Assembly (NCBI RefSeq): GCF_003387575.1
Contig: NZ_QUAB01000036.1
Coordinates: 1-44,676 of the forward strand
Source: Microbacterium bovistercoris
GTDB lineage: Bacteria > Actinomycetota > Actinomycetes > Actinomycetales > Microbacteriaceae
DNA length: 44,676 bases
Reading direction: 5' to 3'
Made by a program: the position numbers and the translations under genes. The stretch's first letter is position 1; every line of letters starts with the position of its first letter. Shown in pieces: positions 29,464 through 37,699 of this stretch. The notes beneath the pieces are model-generated. The model saw only the letters and a program-made list of their open reading frames with translations. It did not search any database and was not told the DNA's origin.

Positions 29464-29829
29464 ATGACCGACGACGTCCGCAACGTGCAGGAAGCCCTTT
29501 CGACGATCACGGAGCACTGGCAGCCGCACCGCCTGACCAGCCTCAACGACTACGACGTCAAGGTGGTCAAGCTGCAGGGCGAGTTCGTCTGGCACACGCA
29601 CCCGGAAACCGACGAACTGTTCATGGTGGTCACCGGCCGGCTGACGATCCAGCTGCGCGACCGAGACGTCGTCCTGGACCCTGGCGACGTGTTCGTCGTG
29701 CCGCGTGGCGTCGAGCACTGCCCGAAGGCGACCGAGGAGGTCCACGCCGTCTTGTTCGAGCCGAAGGGAACGGTCAACACCGGCGATGCCGGCGGCGAGA
29801 TGACGGCGGCGCTGCAGGAGCTTGACTGA
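29464..29829 (+). CDS. cupin domain protein
   Basis: This 121-aa single cupin barrel has metal-binding motif one WHTHPETDE (residues about 40-50) and motif two region VPRGVEHCPK near 80. It is the size of standalone small cupins that act as isomerases, mannose-6-phosphate isomerase-like proteins or stress proteins. No partner fixes the substrate. The start at 29464 lies in a short gap after the divergent ArsR promoter. Confidence 0.8.
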   Translation: MTDDVRNVQEALSTITEHWQPHRLTSLNDYDVKVVKLQGEFVWHTHPETDELFMVVTGRLTIQLRDRDVVLDPGDVFVVPRGVEHCPKATEEVHAVLFEPKGTVNTGDAGGEMTAALQELD

Positions 29830-29850
29830 GATTCGGCCACGGCACGACTC

Positions 29851-30318
29851 ATGAGGGTGGTGTTCATGTGCGGGCCCGCGGGATCGGGGAAATCGACCGT
29901 CGCGCGGCGGCTTGAGGGGGAAGGGTTCGTCCGCCTGTCCTTCGACCGGGAGGCCTGGACGCGTGGCATCCGCCGGATGCCGCTGGCCGACGACGTTCAC
30001 CATGAGATCGAAGCCGACCTGCAGCGGCGCCTGCTCGAACTCGTCCGCGACCGGCGTGACATCGTGCTCGACTTCTCGTTCTGGTCGCGAACGATGCGCG
30101 ACGAGTGGCGTGGCCTTTTGGTGCCCTACGGTGTGATTCCCGAGACCTACTACCTCGACACGGACCGGGCGACCTGCCTCGAGCGGTTGGCTGCGCGCAC
30201 TGGCGCGCATCGCGACGACTTCGTCTTGGACGAGGCCACGGCCGCGGCCTATTTCGACGGCTTCGAGCGTCCCACGGCTGAGGAAGGGCCGCTGACGATC
30301 TGCTCGCTCTCCTCGTAG
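29851..30318 (+). CDS. P-loop kinase-like ATP-binding protein
   Basis: This 155-aa protein has the Walker A GPAGSGKST at residues 8-16, DREAWTRGIRR following, and IVLDFSFWSRTMRDEW as a Walker-B/lid-like region. It belongs to the AAA_33/zeta-toxin-like small kinases and resembles chloramphenicol phosphotransferase-type or nucleotide kinase-like proteins. No antitoxin gene is adjacent. The substrate is unknown. About 140 bases to its right (30319-30461) contain no gene I can support. Confidence 0.75.
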   Translation: MRVVFMCGPAGSGKSTVARRLEGEGFVRLSFDREAWTRGIRRMPLADDVHHEIEADLQRRLLELVRDRRDIVLDFSFWSRTMRDEWRGLLVPYGVIPETYYLDTDRATCLERLAARTGAHRDDFVLDEATAAAYFDGFERPTAEEGPLTICSLSS

Positions 30319-30461
30319 TCCGTGCGCCCTGTTCTCCAGACCGACGACGAGCAGATCCTTGACGGTGCCTGGTTCGTCGCCGTCGGGATCCGGACGACAC
30401 GGAGCCAGAAGATCGGGAACACCCTGGGTGCTGTGCTCGAATGGTGCCAGCACCGTTGTCC

Positions 30462-32015
30462 TCATGCCACGCGGATGAGTGTGGATTGCCATCCGGTGGA
30501 ACCGTCGGGGGCGATGGGTGTGCGTTGCTGTTCCTGCAGCTCGCCGTTGCGGTCTCTGGCCCGGACGGCCAGTGTGTGGTTGCCGCTCACGGCGTCCCAG
30601 TCGAGCGACCATTGCACCCAGGTGTCGCTGTTGATGGCCTTCGCCAGCGTCGCGGGCTGCCATCGTCCTCCATCGATCTGAACCTCGACGCTCTCGATAC
30701 CGACCGTCTGCGCCCATGCGACACCCGCGATCTTCGCGGGACCGACGGGGATCGCCTTGTCGATCCGCGGGGTGTCGATGCGGCTTGAGAGCTTGATCGG
30801 CGCCCGCGGGCTGTATCCGCGGGGTGTCCAGTACGCCTGGTCCTCCGCGAAGGTGGTGACCTTCAGTTCGGTGAGCCACTTCGTCGCAGAGACGTACCCG
30901 TACAGGCCGGGCACCACCATGCGTACGGGGAAGCCGTGCTCGAGCGGCAGGGGCTCTCCGTTCATCGCAACGGCAAGGATGGCGTCGCGGTTCGGATCGG
31001 TCAGGGCCTCGAGCGGGGTGCTCGCGGTGAATCCGTCGATGCTTCTCGAGAGGACCATGTCGGCATCCCTCCCGGGGGTGGCGAGAGCGAGGACCTCTCG
31101 CACGGGAACGCCGAGCCAGCGGGCGTTCCCCACGAGGTTGCCTCCGACCTGATTGGACACGCAGGTGAGAGTGATCGCGTACTCCCTCAGTCGCAGATCC
31201 AGAAGCTGATCGAAGGTCAACTGGACTCGCTTGTCGACCATCCCGTCGATCGTCAGCCGCCAGTCTCCGGGGTCGATGGACGGCACCTCGAGTGCGGTGT
31301 CGACACGATAGAAGTCCGCGTTCGGAGTGAACAGCGGCGACAGCCCCGGAATGCCGAGCTCCGCGCCTGCGGGCACGGTGACCGTCGACACCGGTGCGGG
31401 AAGCTTCAGCGCCTTCCGCGCCGCAGCGACTGACGACGTGGCCATGGAACCGATGCGTGCTCCCGTTCCTACGATGACGGCGCCGAGAGCACCCACCGCG
31501 GTGAGGACCAGGAAGTGACGTCGATCCGTTCCCGTGCCCGCCTCTTCGTGCGGCGTGCGGCTCTGCCACCGCCCCAGAGCGGCGATGGAGTACTTCAAGA
31601 ACGCGACCCCCGCGGCTGCACCTACAAGGGGCGGGATGAAGGACAGCGGCGATGCCTCAGCGCGGGTCGTGGTCGTGATCAGCGCAACGACACCGACCAC
31701 GACGAACAAGGCGACCCCGGCCCATCGCCGCCACCGTTCAAGGATCCCCGCCGCGACGGCCGCGAGCAGGACCGCGAAGCCGAGGGTGATCAGGAGGACG
31801 AGCTTGTCGCTGGCCCCGAACAGCTCGATCGCGAGCTCTTTCGCCCACTGCGGAACGACATCGATGACAAACGACCCTGCTGCAAGGAACGGACTCGCTT
31901 CCCGCGCCACGAGGAATGCGGCGAGCTCCGCAGCGGCGACGAAGACCGCACCGCTGACCGCTCCCGCGACCCCGGCCCAGATCCACGGACGGAAGCGACC
32001 TGTTCTTGTGTTCAT
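30462..32015 (-). CDS. membrane-anchored molybdopterin oxidoreductase, sulfite oxidase-like
   Basis: This 517-aa protein has about four membrane helices in the first 150 residues. A sulfite-oxidase-type molybdenum cofactor domain follows, with the cofactor-ligating Cys in ITLTCVSNQVGG near 285, SIDGFTAS and the HGFPVRMVVPGLYGY motif. A C-terminal dimerisation domain (residues about 400-517) completes it. The catalytic domain should be outside the membrane. The family includes sulfite oxidases and MsrP/YedY-like reductases; the electron acceptor is unknown. A fasciclin lipoprotein gene lies divergently next door. Confidence 0.85.
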   Translation of the reverse strand: MNTRTGRFRPWIWAGVAGAVSGAVFVAAAELAAFLVAREASPFLAAGSFVIDVVPQWAKELAIELFGASDKLVLLITLGFAVLLAAVAAGILERWRRWAGVALFVVVGVVALITTTTRAEASPLSFIPPLVGAAAGVAFLKYSIAALGRWQSRTPHEEAGTGTDRRHFLVLTAVGALGAVIVGTGARIGSMATSSVAAARKALKLPAPVSTVTVPAGAELGIPGLSPLFTPNADFYRVDTALEVPSIDPGDWRLTIDGMVDKRVQLTFDQLLDLRLREYAITLTCVSNQVGGNLVGNARWLGVPVREVLALATPGRDADMVLSRSIDGFTASTPLEALTDPNRDAILAVAMNGEPLPLEHGFPVRMVVPGLYGYVSATKWLTELKVTTFAEDQAYWTPRGYSPRAPIKLSSRIDTPRIDKAIPVGPAKIAGVAWAQTVGIESVEVQIDGGRWQPATLAKAINSDTWVQWSLDWDAVSGNHTLAVRARDRNGELQEQQRTPIAPDGSTGWQSTLIRVA

Positions 32016-32152
32016 ACGAGTGCTTCGGAGTCGGCGACGAAACAGATTCGATCGAGTGCTGGCCCTGAGACCAATCCGATTCGGCGGGTGCCTCCGAACG
32101 AGTTCTGACAGTCGGAGAACCGGCGGTCATGCACCAGTCAAAGGAGAAGACC

Positions 32153-32821
32153 ATGCGATCCACCACACGCGTGAACCGCCGCGCATCCCTCGTGACCGCG
32201 AGCCTGCTGGCCGCCACAGCCCTCGCCCTGGCGGGATGTTCTTCGAGCACGGGCTCGCCATCGTCGGAGTCGCCGAAGAGCGCACCCTCGACCGCACCCG
32301 CGGAGACCATGGATCCGGCGGCCGACCTGGTCGGCCCGGGCTGCGCCGCATACGCGGAGCAGGTCCCCTCCGGTGCGGGCTCCGTCGCCGGGATGGCTGA
32401 AGACCCGGTCGCGACGGCCGCGAGCAACAACCCGCTGCTGACCACGCTGGTCGCGGCCGTCTCAGGCCAGCTCAACCCGAAGGTCGACCTGGTCGACACG
32501 CTCAATGGCAGCGAATTCACCGTGTTCGCCCCCGTCGATGACGCGTTCAAGAAGATCGACCCTGCGACCGTCGACACGCTGAAGACGGATGCGGGAGCTG
32601 ACACGCTGAGCAAGATCCTGACCTACCACGTCGTGGCCGGCCAGATCTCGCCGACGGACATCGCCGGTACACACAAGACCGTCGAGGGCGGCGAGGTGAC
32701 CGTGACCGGCTCGGGCGACAGCCTCAAGGTCAATGACGCGAACGTGATCTGCGGCGGCGTCCACACGGCAAACGCCACCGTCTACCTCATCGATTCCGTG
32801 CTCATGCCGCCGGCGAACTGA
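32153..32821 (+). CDS. fasciclin domain lipoprotein
   Basis: This 222-aa protein has an N-terminal signal and lipobox LALAGC with lipidated Cys29. A Ser/Pro/Ala-rich linker follows, then a fasciclin (FAS1) domain (residues about 85-220) with the H1 motif [14 protein letters not shown] and the YHVVAGQ block. It is exported and membrane-anchored, and resembles mycobacterial MPT83/MPT70-type proteins. Start ATG 32153 has AAGGAG; the ATG at 32129 lacks one. Divergent from the molybdopterin oxidoreductase, so the 137-base gap may hold a shared promoter. Confidence 0.9.
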   Translation: MRSTTRVNRRASLVTASLLAATALALAGCSSSTGSPSSESPKSAPSTAPAETMDPAADLVGPGCAAYAEQVPSGAGSVAGMAEDPVATAASNNPLLTTLVAAVSGQLNPKVDLVDTLNGSEFTVFAPVDDAFKKIDPATVDTLKTDAGADTLSKILTYHVVAGQISPTDIAGTHKTVEGGEVTVTGSGDSLKVNDANVICGGVHTANATVYLIDSVLMPPAN

Positions 32822-32833
32822 CGATCCGCAGAC

Positions 32834-32873
32834 GCAGAACGCGCCGGTGCTCGGGGGCACCGGCGCGTTCTGC
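32834..32873. terminator. bidirectional terminator
   Basis: A 17-bp perfect stem (32834-32850 with 32857-32873) with a 6-base loop lies between the fasciclin gene and the convergent minus-strand genes. Confidence 0.8.
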
Positions 32874-32901
32874 GCTTCCGATGATGAGGTCTACGCCCGC
32901 G

Positions 32902-33222
32902 CTACCCGCGTTTCGTGGTCGCGGCGCCGACAATGAATCCGACGACCAACGCGGCACCGGCGACCAGGAGCACCGTGGGCGCGGGGCGTCGCTTCACCTG
33001 AGCGATGGCTTCGCCGCCGACGCCGGAGACGAACTCCGTGGCGTGACGCACTCCGGCGGCGACGTTCTGCCGAGTGGCGTCCATCGCCTCCGACACCATG
33101 CCGCTCGCGTCGCTCACCACATCCCGTGCGCTGTCGGATGCTGCGGATACTGTCTCATCCACCGCTTCCGCGGCACCGGTGCCGACACCGGCCGGCCGGT
33201 TGCTCTCCTGTGACCCGATCAC
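32902..33222 (-). CDS. small membrane protein with helical Ala-rich region
   Basis: This 106-aa protein starts at GTG 33222, after GGGAGG. The first 75 residues are an Ala/Val/Ser-rich amphipathic helix (AVDETVSAASDSARDVVSDA), resembling LEA/apolipoprotein-like stress proteins. A C-terminal membrane helix (TVLLVAGAALVVGFIVGAA) anchors it. It follows the 72-aa gene after two bases. Probably an envelope or stress protein. Confidence 0.7.
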   Translation of the reverse strand: MIGSQESNRPAGVGTGAAEAVDETVSAASDSARDVVSDASGMVSEAMDATRQNVAAGVRHATEFVSGVGGEAIAQVKRRPAPTVLLVAGAALVVGFIVGAATTKRG

Positions 33223-33224
33223 GG

Positions 33225-33443
33225 CTACCTCCCGATCTTCTTGGCTTGCTTCATGGCGGATTCGGCGGCCGCTTCGGCCTGCTTGAGCGCCTTCTTGCGC
33301 GCCTTCTTCACCTTGGGGTCGTTCCAGACCGCGTCGATGCTCGCTCTGATCTCGCGGTATCTGCCGCGACCGGCCTTCGCGCCATAGAAGTAGGCCACCA
33401 TCGCGACCACGCCGACCGCGATCCAGAAGAGGTACTTGCTCAC
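33225..33443 (-). CDS. small membrane protein with basic helical tail
   Basis: This 72-aa protein has one membrane helix (YLFWIAVGVVAMVAYFYGAKA) and a Lys/Ala-rich cytoplasmic tail (KVKKARKKALKQAEAAAESA). It lies two bases before the next gene and 50 bases after the PRC-barrel gene, so the three probably share an operon. The ribosome binding site AAAGGGAG precedes it. Confidence 0.7.
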   Translation of the reverse strand: MSKYLFWIAVGVVAMVAYFYGAKAGRGRYREIRASIDAVWNDPKVKKARKKALKQAEAAAESAMKQAKKIGR

Positions 33444-33491
33444 TTTGCTCCCTTTCCTCGAGAAGGACGTCGTTGCAGCACACCCGCTCCG

Positions 33492-33911
33492 TCACCGGTG
33501 GTACGGATACCCCGGATACACGTATCCGCCGCCCCAGAACGGCATGTACCCGTAGTACTCGAGGATGCTGCCGTAGTCCTCCTGTCGGCGGACCAGCTCC
33601 GGGTCATAGGCCGGAGCGCCGGCGACGTGCTCGCGGGTCTGGTCGATGCGCACCTCGTCCGCGGTGATCGAGGTGATGGCATCGACGGGGATGAGGGTGG
33701 TGTCCTTGCCGATCCCGAGGAAGCCGCCGGACGCGACTTCGAGGAACCGGACCCTGTCCTCGTCGGCGTCGATCAGCAGGTCCTTGACCGTGCCGAGATC
33801 CTCTCCGTCGCGGTCCCGCACATCCCGGCCGCGGATGTCCTCGTCGGGCTGACGGACCGTCTCGTCGGTCTCGCTGAGCTTGAACAGGGTTCCTGATGTC
33901 TTCGCGTTCAT
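33492..33911 (-). CDS. PRC-barrel domain protein
   Basis: This 139-aa protein has the PRC-barrel core in residues about 25-85 (IRGRDVRDRDGEDLGTVKDLL, then FLEVASGGFLGIGKDTTLIP). The C-terminal tail is rich in Tyr and Gly (YYGYMPFWGGGYVYPGYPYH). PRC-barrel proteins of this size are general stress proteins in actinobacteria. It appears to be the first gene of a three-gene minus-strand operon. Confidence 0.85.
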   Translation of the reverse strand: MNAKTSGTLFKLSETDETVRQPDEDIRGRDVRDRDGEDLGTVKDLLIDADEDRVRFLEVASGGFLGIGKDTTLIPVDAITSITADEVRIDQTREHVAGAPAYDPELVRRQEDYGSILEYYGYMPFWGGGYVYPGYPYHR

Positions 33912-33939
33912 GATGTGTCCTCTCTTCGTGGACGGCTCG

Positions 33940-34554
33940 TCAGCCGGACGCGGGGTACCCGCTCTGCTTCAGCAGCCGCGCGAGGTGCACGGCGTTCGCG
34001 ACGGCCGTCTTCATCGAGGCCTGCACGGCTGACGGCGGGCCGCTGAGGTCCTTGTAGTCCGTCTTGTGCATGGCCTCACCGTTCCAGTAGGCGCACCCCT
34101 GCGCCGGAATCGTGAATCCGACGTCGTCGAGCGCCTGGTAGAGGACGGCGACGATGTGGTGAGCACCGTCCTCATTGCCGACCACGCCCGCGATCGCCAC
34201 CTTGTCGAAGAGGATGGGCCTCCCGGCGGCGTCGGTGCTGGACAGTTCGGCGTCCAGCCGCTCCAGCACCCGCTGGGCGACGCTCGAGTGCTGCCCGAGC
34301 CAGGTCGGGGTGACGATCGCCACGATGTCGGCGGCGAGGACCTTGTCCCGCAGCGCCGGCCAGTCGTCGCCTTCACCCATGTCCTTCCCGACGCCCGGAA
34401 GGATGCGATGGTCGACGGCGCGCACGTGCTCGTGCGTGACGCCGTGCGCCGTGAGCGCCTCTGCCAGCTGCCCGCTCATGAGTTCGGAACTCGACTCGTC
34501 GGGCGACGGCTTCAGCGTGCAGGAGATCGTCAGAGCAGTCAGGGGGGAAGTCAT
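33940..34554 (-). CDS. flavodoxin-like NAD(P)H-dependent oxidoreductase
   Basis: This 204-aa flavodoxin-fold protein has TALTISCTLKPSPDESSSELM at the phosphate-binding start and IVAIVTPTWLGQHSSVAQRVLERLD in the FMN-binding core, typical of NADPH-dependent FMN reductase/WrbA-like proteins. ATG 34554 is chosen with GGAGGCGGG upstream. The longer reading to 34800 would cover another gene. It follows the 55-aa membrane protein gene by 11 bases. Confidence 0.8.
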   Translation of the reverse strand: MTSPLTALTISCTLKPSPDESSSELMSGQLAEALTAHGVTHEHVRAVDHRILPGVGKDMGEGDDWPALRDKVLAADIVAIVTPTWLGQHSSVAQRVLERLDAELSSTDAAGRPILFDKVAIAGVVGNEDGAHHIVAVLYQALDDVGFTIPAQGCAYWNGEAMHKTDYKDLSGPPSAVQASMKTAVANAVHLARLLKQSGYPASG

Positions 34555-34565
34555 CCCGCCTCCGA

Positions 34566-34733
34566 TCAGACGCTCGTGTTGCGTCCGCCGATGACGCGGA
34601 TCAGGAACGCGATGAGCGCGATGGCCGCGACGATCAGAGCGACCCAGAGCAGCCAGTTCAGCGCGGCGTTCAGGCCGGAGACGATGGCCACGACGATTGC
34701 GATCACGATGATGATGACGAGAGCGATGTTCAT
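34566..34733 (-). CDS. small membrane protein (55 aa)
   Basis: This 55-aa, almost entirely hydrophobic protein has two membrane helices (IALVIIIVIAIVVAIVSGL and WLLWVALIVAAIALIAFLI) and a short basic end. The strong ribosome binding site AAGGAG lies seven bases before ATG 34733. A GTCAACCCCC motif 88 bases upstream on the same strand links it to the stress regulon. It resembles the small YtxH/CsbA-size envelope stress proteins; no family named. Confidence 0.7.
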   Translation of the reverse strand: MNIALVIIIVIAIVVAIVSGLNAALNWLLWVALIVAAIALIAFLIRVIGGRNTSV

Positions 34734-34820
34734 GGTGAACTCCTTCGCGTGAGGCGAGCACGGAGGCTCCGTGCTGCGTCGTACTCTGCGACTGTGCCAT
34801 CGCCGGGCGCCTGCAGTCGC

Positions 34821-34830
34821 GGGGGTTGAC
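34821..34830 (-). promoter_or_regulatory. GTCAACCCCC motif, site 1
   Basis: On the minus strand, 88 bases upstream of the 55-aa membrane protein gene start (34733). It forms a back-to-back pair with site 2. Confidence 0.55.
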
Positions 34831-34904
34831 TCGCCAGACCCGCGATGCTATTTCGGCCGCGAACGAGCCGCGAACGAGCGCTGTTCAGGGGTGGACATGC
34901 GCCT

Positions 34905-34914
34905 GTCAACCCCC
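34905..34914 (+). promoter_or_regulatory. GTCAACCCCC motif, site 2
   Basis: On the plus strand, 67 bases upstream of the start at 34981, facing away from site 1. Confidence 0.55.
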
Positions 34915-34980
34915 TTACGGCCGTCTACGGCGGCCGAGCATGCTGGCGAGCCACAGGAACATCGAGGACGAGGGGGCATC

Positions 34981-35250
34981 ATGCCACGCGGACGCGGTTC
35001 GAACAGCCTGAAGGACCCGGAGCTCTACGAGGAGCTCCGCGACGACGGCGCATCCAAGGAGAAGGCGGCCCGCATCTCGAATGCCGCCGCCCGTGACGGA
35101 CGGAAGTCCGTCGGAAAGCGCGGAGGGAAGGCGGAGGACTACGACGATCGCACCGTCGACGAGTTGCGAGCCAGAGCCAAGGAACTCGGGATCACGGGGT
35201 ACTCCGGCAAGCGCAAGGCGGAGCTGATCTCCATGCTCCGCAATCACTGA
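34981..35250 (+). CDS. Rho N-terminal/SAP-like domain protein
   Basis: This 89-aa basic protein has an N-terminal PRGRGSNSLKDPELYEELRD region resembling the DUF7218 family and a C-terminal Rho_N/SAP-like helix-extended-helix (TVDELRARAKELGITGYSGKRKAELISML). That fold usually binds nucleic acid. ATG 34981 is chosen because GAGGGGG precedes it and the conserved block begins there. Dps follows 16 bases later, so the two could form a DNA-protection operon. Confidence 0.8.
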   Translation: MPRGRGSNSLKDPELYEELRDDGASKEKAARISNAAARDGRKSVGKRGGKAEDYDDRTVDELRARAKELGITGYSGKRKAELISMLRNH

Positions 35251-35266
35251 CCGACGGGAGCACAAC

Positions 35267-35788
35267 ATGGCGCAGGGCACGAACAAGCAGCGCACGAACA
35301 AGCAGCGCACGAGCAAGCAGAACGCCGAGAGCGGATTCCGCGCGTCGGCGAAGCTGACCGAGAGCCTCCAGCGAGTGCTGGTCGATCTGCTGGAACTGCA
35401 GTTCCAGGGAAAACAGGCGCACTGGAACGTCGTGGGGACGAACTTCCGCGACACGCATCTGCAGCTGGACGAGATCGTCGCCGCGGCTCGCACGCTCGCG
35501 GACACGGTGGCGGAGCGGATGCGGGCACTGCATGCGCTCCCTGACGGGCGCAGCCGTACGGTGTCGGAGACGACGTCGCTGCCGGCGTTCCCGCAGGGAG
35601 AGGTCAGCACGACCGAGACGATCGATCTGATCACCGAACGACTGGAAGCCGCCGCGTCGACGGCGCGCGACATGCACGACTCCGTCGATGAGGAGGATCC
35701 GACCACGGCCGACATCCTGCACGTGGTCCTGGAGCAGCTCGAGCAGTTCGCCTGGATGGTCAGCGCCGAGAACCGTACCCCGCAGTGA
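35267..35788 (+). CDS. dps: Dps family DNA-binding ferritin-like protein
   Basis: This 173-aa protein would form dodecamers that bind DNA and oxidise iron, protecting DNA from oxidative damage. The ferroxidase motif HWNVVGTNFRDTHLQLDEI (residues about 53-71) has the expected His, Asp and Glu. The N-terminal 20 residues are a Lys/Gln/Thr repeat (TNKQRTNKQRTSKQ), a likely DNA-binding tail. The length is normal for the family. Confidence 0.92.
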   Translation: MAQGTNKQRTNKQRTSKQNAESGFRASAKLTESLQRVLVDLLELQFQGKQAHWNVVGTNFRDTHLQLDEIVAAARTLADTVAERMRALHALPDGRSRTVSETTSLPAFPQGEVSTTETIDLITERLEAAASTARDMHDSVDEEDPTTADILHVVLEQLEQFAWMVSAENRTPQ

Positions 35789-35790
35789 CC

Positions 35791-36759
35791 TCAGTCGCCG
35801 AGCAGGTCGACGAGCTGTCCTTCGACCCCGCGGCCTGATCCGACCTCGACGACGATGCCGCGTTCGTAGAGGTCGAACACCCGCGGATCGACGTAACTGC
35901 CGCGTGCCACGGCGGGGGTGTTGCCCAGTGCCGCGGCGACATCCCGCACCGCCTGTGCGATCACGCGGCTGCGGGCCGACCGCGATCCGCGTGTGCCCGC
36001 GCGAGCGATGCTCGACGCGGCGATGACGGTGGCGTGCAGCGTGCGGAAGTCCTTCGCGGTGAAGTCGCCGCCGGTGCGGGCGCGCACGTCGTCGTTGATC
36101 TCGGCGGCCCGCAGCGGATGCCAGGAGCCGTCCTCCTCCCAGGCCAGCAGGCGCGACGCCGGCGTCCGCCTGCGCCGCAGTTCTCGGACGAGCGCGGCGA
36201 GGTCGGCATCCGCGATCTCGGATTCCCAGGGCTGACCGCTCTTGCCCGGAAAGCGCAGCGAGACCACGTCCCCGGACACGGTTGCGTGCGCGCAGCGCAG
36301 CGTCGACAGGCCGATGCTGCCGTGCTCGCGCGCGTACTGCTCGGAGCCGATGCGCAGCAGCGCCGCGTCGAGCATGCGGAACGCGGCCGCGATCACCGCT
36401 CGGCGTCCGGTGCCCTCGGTGCGCAGATCCCTGGTGACGCCGCGACGGGCCGCCGGAAGGGCCTGCGCCAGCAGCAGCATCCTGTCGAACTTCTCGGCAT
36501 CGGCCCGCGCGCGCCACTCCGGGTGGTAGAGGTACTGCGTGCGCCCGGCGTCGTCCACGCCCGTGGCCTGCAGATGCCCGTTCGGCGCGGTGCAGATCCA
36601 CACATCGGCCCAGGCCGGAGGGATGGCGAGGGCACGGATGCGGGCGCGCTGCTGCTCGTCGTCGATGTGCGCCCCACCGGCATCCCGATACTCGAAACCG
36701 TTGCCGCGGCGCACCCGGCGCAGCCCCGGCTCATCGGGGCTCACTCTTCTCAGCCGCAT
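35791..36759 (-). CDS. DNA topoisomerase IB
   Basis: This 322-aa protein is a bacterial type IB topoisomerase (poxvirus/eukaryote-like) that relaxes supercoils through a 3'-phosphotyrosine. Features are the N-terminal RRGNGFEYRDAGG...IPPAWADVWICTAPNGHLQATG block, the catalytic domain with KDFRTLHATVIAA and the Tyr region GSYVDPRVFDLYERG near residue 297. ATG 36759 gives the standard MRLRRVSPDEPG start. It is convergent with dps, with two bases between them. Such genes often sit in stress clusters. Confidence 0.88.
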   Translation of the reverse strand: MRLRRVSPDEPGLRRVRRGNGFEYRDAGGAHIDDEQQRARIRALAIPPAWADVWICTAPNGHLQATGVDDAGRTQYLYHPEWRARADAEKFDRMLLLAQALPAARRGVTRDLRTEGTGRRAVIAAAFRMLDAALLRIGSEQYAREHGSIGLSTLRCAHATVSGDVVSLRFPGKSGQPWESEIADADLAALVRELRRRRTPASRLLAWEEDGSWHPLRAAEINDDVRARTGGDFTAKDFRTLHATVIAASSIARAGTRGSRSARSRVIAQAVRDVAAALGNTPAVARGSYVDPRVFDLYERGIVVEVGSGRGVEGQLVDLLGD

Positions 36760-36799
36760 CCGACCTCGTCTCGAGAAGGCCGGCGGACCGGCCGCATGG

Positions 36800-37132
36800 T
36801 CACTCCCGCGGCGAAAGGTGCGCGATCCTGTTGGGCGCCTCCGACCGCCGCGTCCGCGGCGGCGGGGCGTCGCCGGCGACGCCGTCGAGATCGGCCAGCA
36901 CGTGCGCGATGTCGCGGTATCTGGTCCGCGCAGGGCAGGGGTTGCGCAGCCACAGCACGTCGTACAGTCCGAGGACGTCGCGTTCGATGTAGGCGACGAG
37001 GCAGGCGGCATCGTTCGTGCGGCAGACGCCGTCACGGATGCGCCACCTCGTGCCGTCGATCGCCGTGACCTCCCATCGGGGTCGCGCAGAGGCATCCTCG
37101 CCGTTCAGGATGCTCCCCGGCTGCCCGTTCAC
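36800..37132 (-). CDS. hypothetical protein coupled to SRPBCC gene
   Basis: This 110-aa protein starts at GTG 37132 in a GTGA overlap with the upstream SRPBCC gene. It contains TRWRIRDGVCRTNDAACLVAYIERD and LYDVLWLRNPCPARTRYRD. The mixed composition suggests a small globular domain. No family recognised. The overlap argues for a functional link with the SRPBCC protein. Confidence 0.6.
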   Translation of the reverse strand: MNGQPGSILNGEDASARPRWEVTAIDGTRWRIRDGVCRTNDAACLVAYIERDVLGLYDVLWLRNPCPARTRYRDIAHVLADLDGVAGDAPPPRTRRSEAPNRIAHLSPRE

Positions 37133-37596
37133 GGGAACACCAGGGGCGAGATGCCCTGGAGGGGATCGGTGCCGTCGTCGCTCTCCAGCATCCGCTTGAA
37201 CCTGAGCAGATCGCTTTCGATCATGCTCTCGTCGAAGTTCATCGCCGCCCCGGCCTTCTCGAGCAGGTTCTCCGGCACCCAGGAGAGCTCGACGTCGACA
37301 CGGGTGCGCTCGGCCCCCTGGGGGAGGAAGCGCACGGTTCCGGAGTGCTTCAGGTCGCCGGTGGCGACCCAGGAGATCTCCTCGTCGCGCGTGAACTGCG
37401 TCATCTGCGCGTCGAACTCGCGGCGCACACCGGCGATGTGCACCACCCAGTGCGACCGGTCCTGTGCCGTCTTCTCGATGCTGTCGACCATCGGGAGGAA
37501 GCGGGGGAGCCCCTCCAGGTCGGCCCACTGCTCGAAGACGTATCCCGCCGGCTTCTCCACCACGACATCGGCCCTGATGATCTGCGCCTTGTTCAT
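37129..37596 (-). CDS. SRPBCC family protein
   Basis: This 155-aa START/Bet v1-like protein (cyclase/dehydrase type) begins IIRADVVVEKPAGYVFEQWADLEGLPRFLPMVDSI. The fold has a hydrophobic pocket for a lipid or polyketide-like ligand. ATG 37596 follows CGGAGG. A GGGGTTGAC motif (site 3) lies 57 bases upstream. In actinobacterial stress regulons such proteins are common with unknown ligands. Confidence 0.82.
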   Translation of the reverse strand: MNKAQIIRADVVVEKPAGYVFEQWADLEGLPRFLPMVDSIEKTAQDRSHWVVHIAGVRREFDAQMTQFTRDEEISWVATGDLKHSGTVRFLPQGAERTRVDVELSWVPENLLEKAGAAMNFDESMIESDLLRFKRMLESDDGTDPLQGISPLVFP

Positions 37597-37652
37597 GTCG
37601 TCCTCCGTTCGCGTCGCGGCGACCATAAGCACGTCGCCCTCCTTCGCGTACC

Positions 37653-37661
37653 GGGGTTGAC
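37653..37661 (-). promoter_or_regulatory. GTCAACCCC motif, site 3
   Basis: On the minus strand, 57 bases upstream of the SRPBCC start (37596). It has one C fewer than the full motif. Confidence 0.5.
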
Positions 37662-37699
37662 TCGGTCCGGACCCAGGCGCTAGGTCGTGTCACGGCGGG

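Noticed and set aside
30319..30461. Short frame 30322 onward between kinase and oxidoreductase genes
   Set aside because: Runs into the oxidoreductase on the other strand, no motif, no ribosome binding site; left as non-coding.
29458..31569. Long 703-aa minus-strand open frame across the cupin, kinase and oxidoreductase genes
   Set aside because: Its translation is Arg/His/Gly-rich with no domain, and three recognisable proteins occupy the same DNA in other frames.
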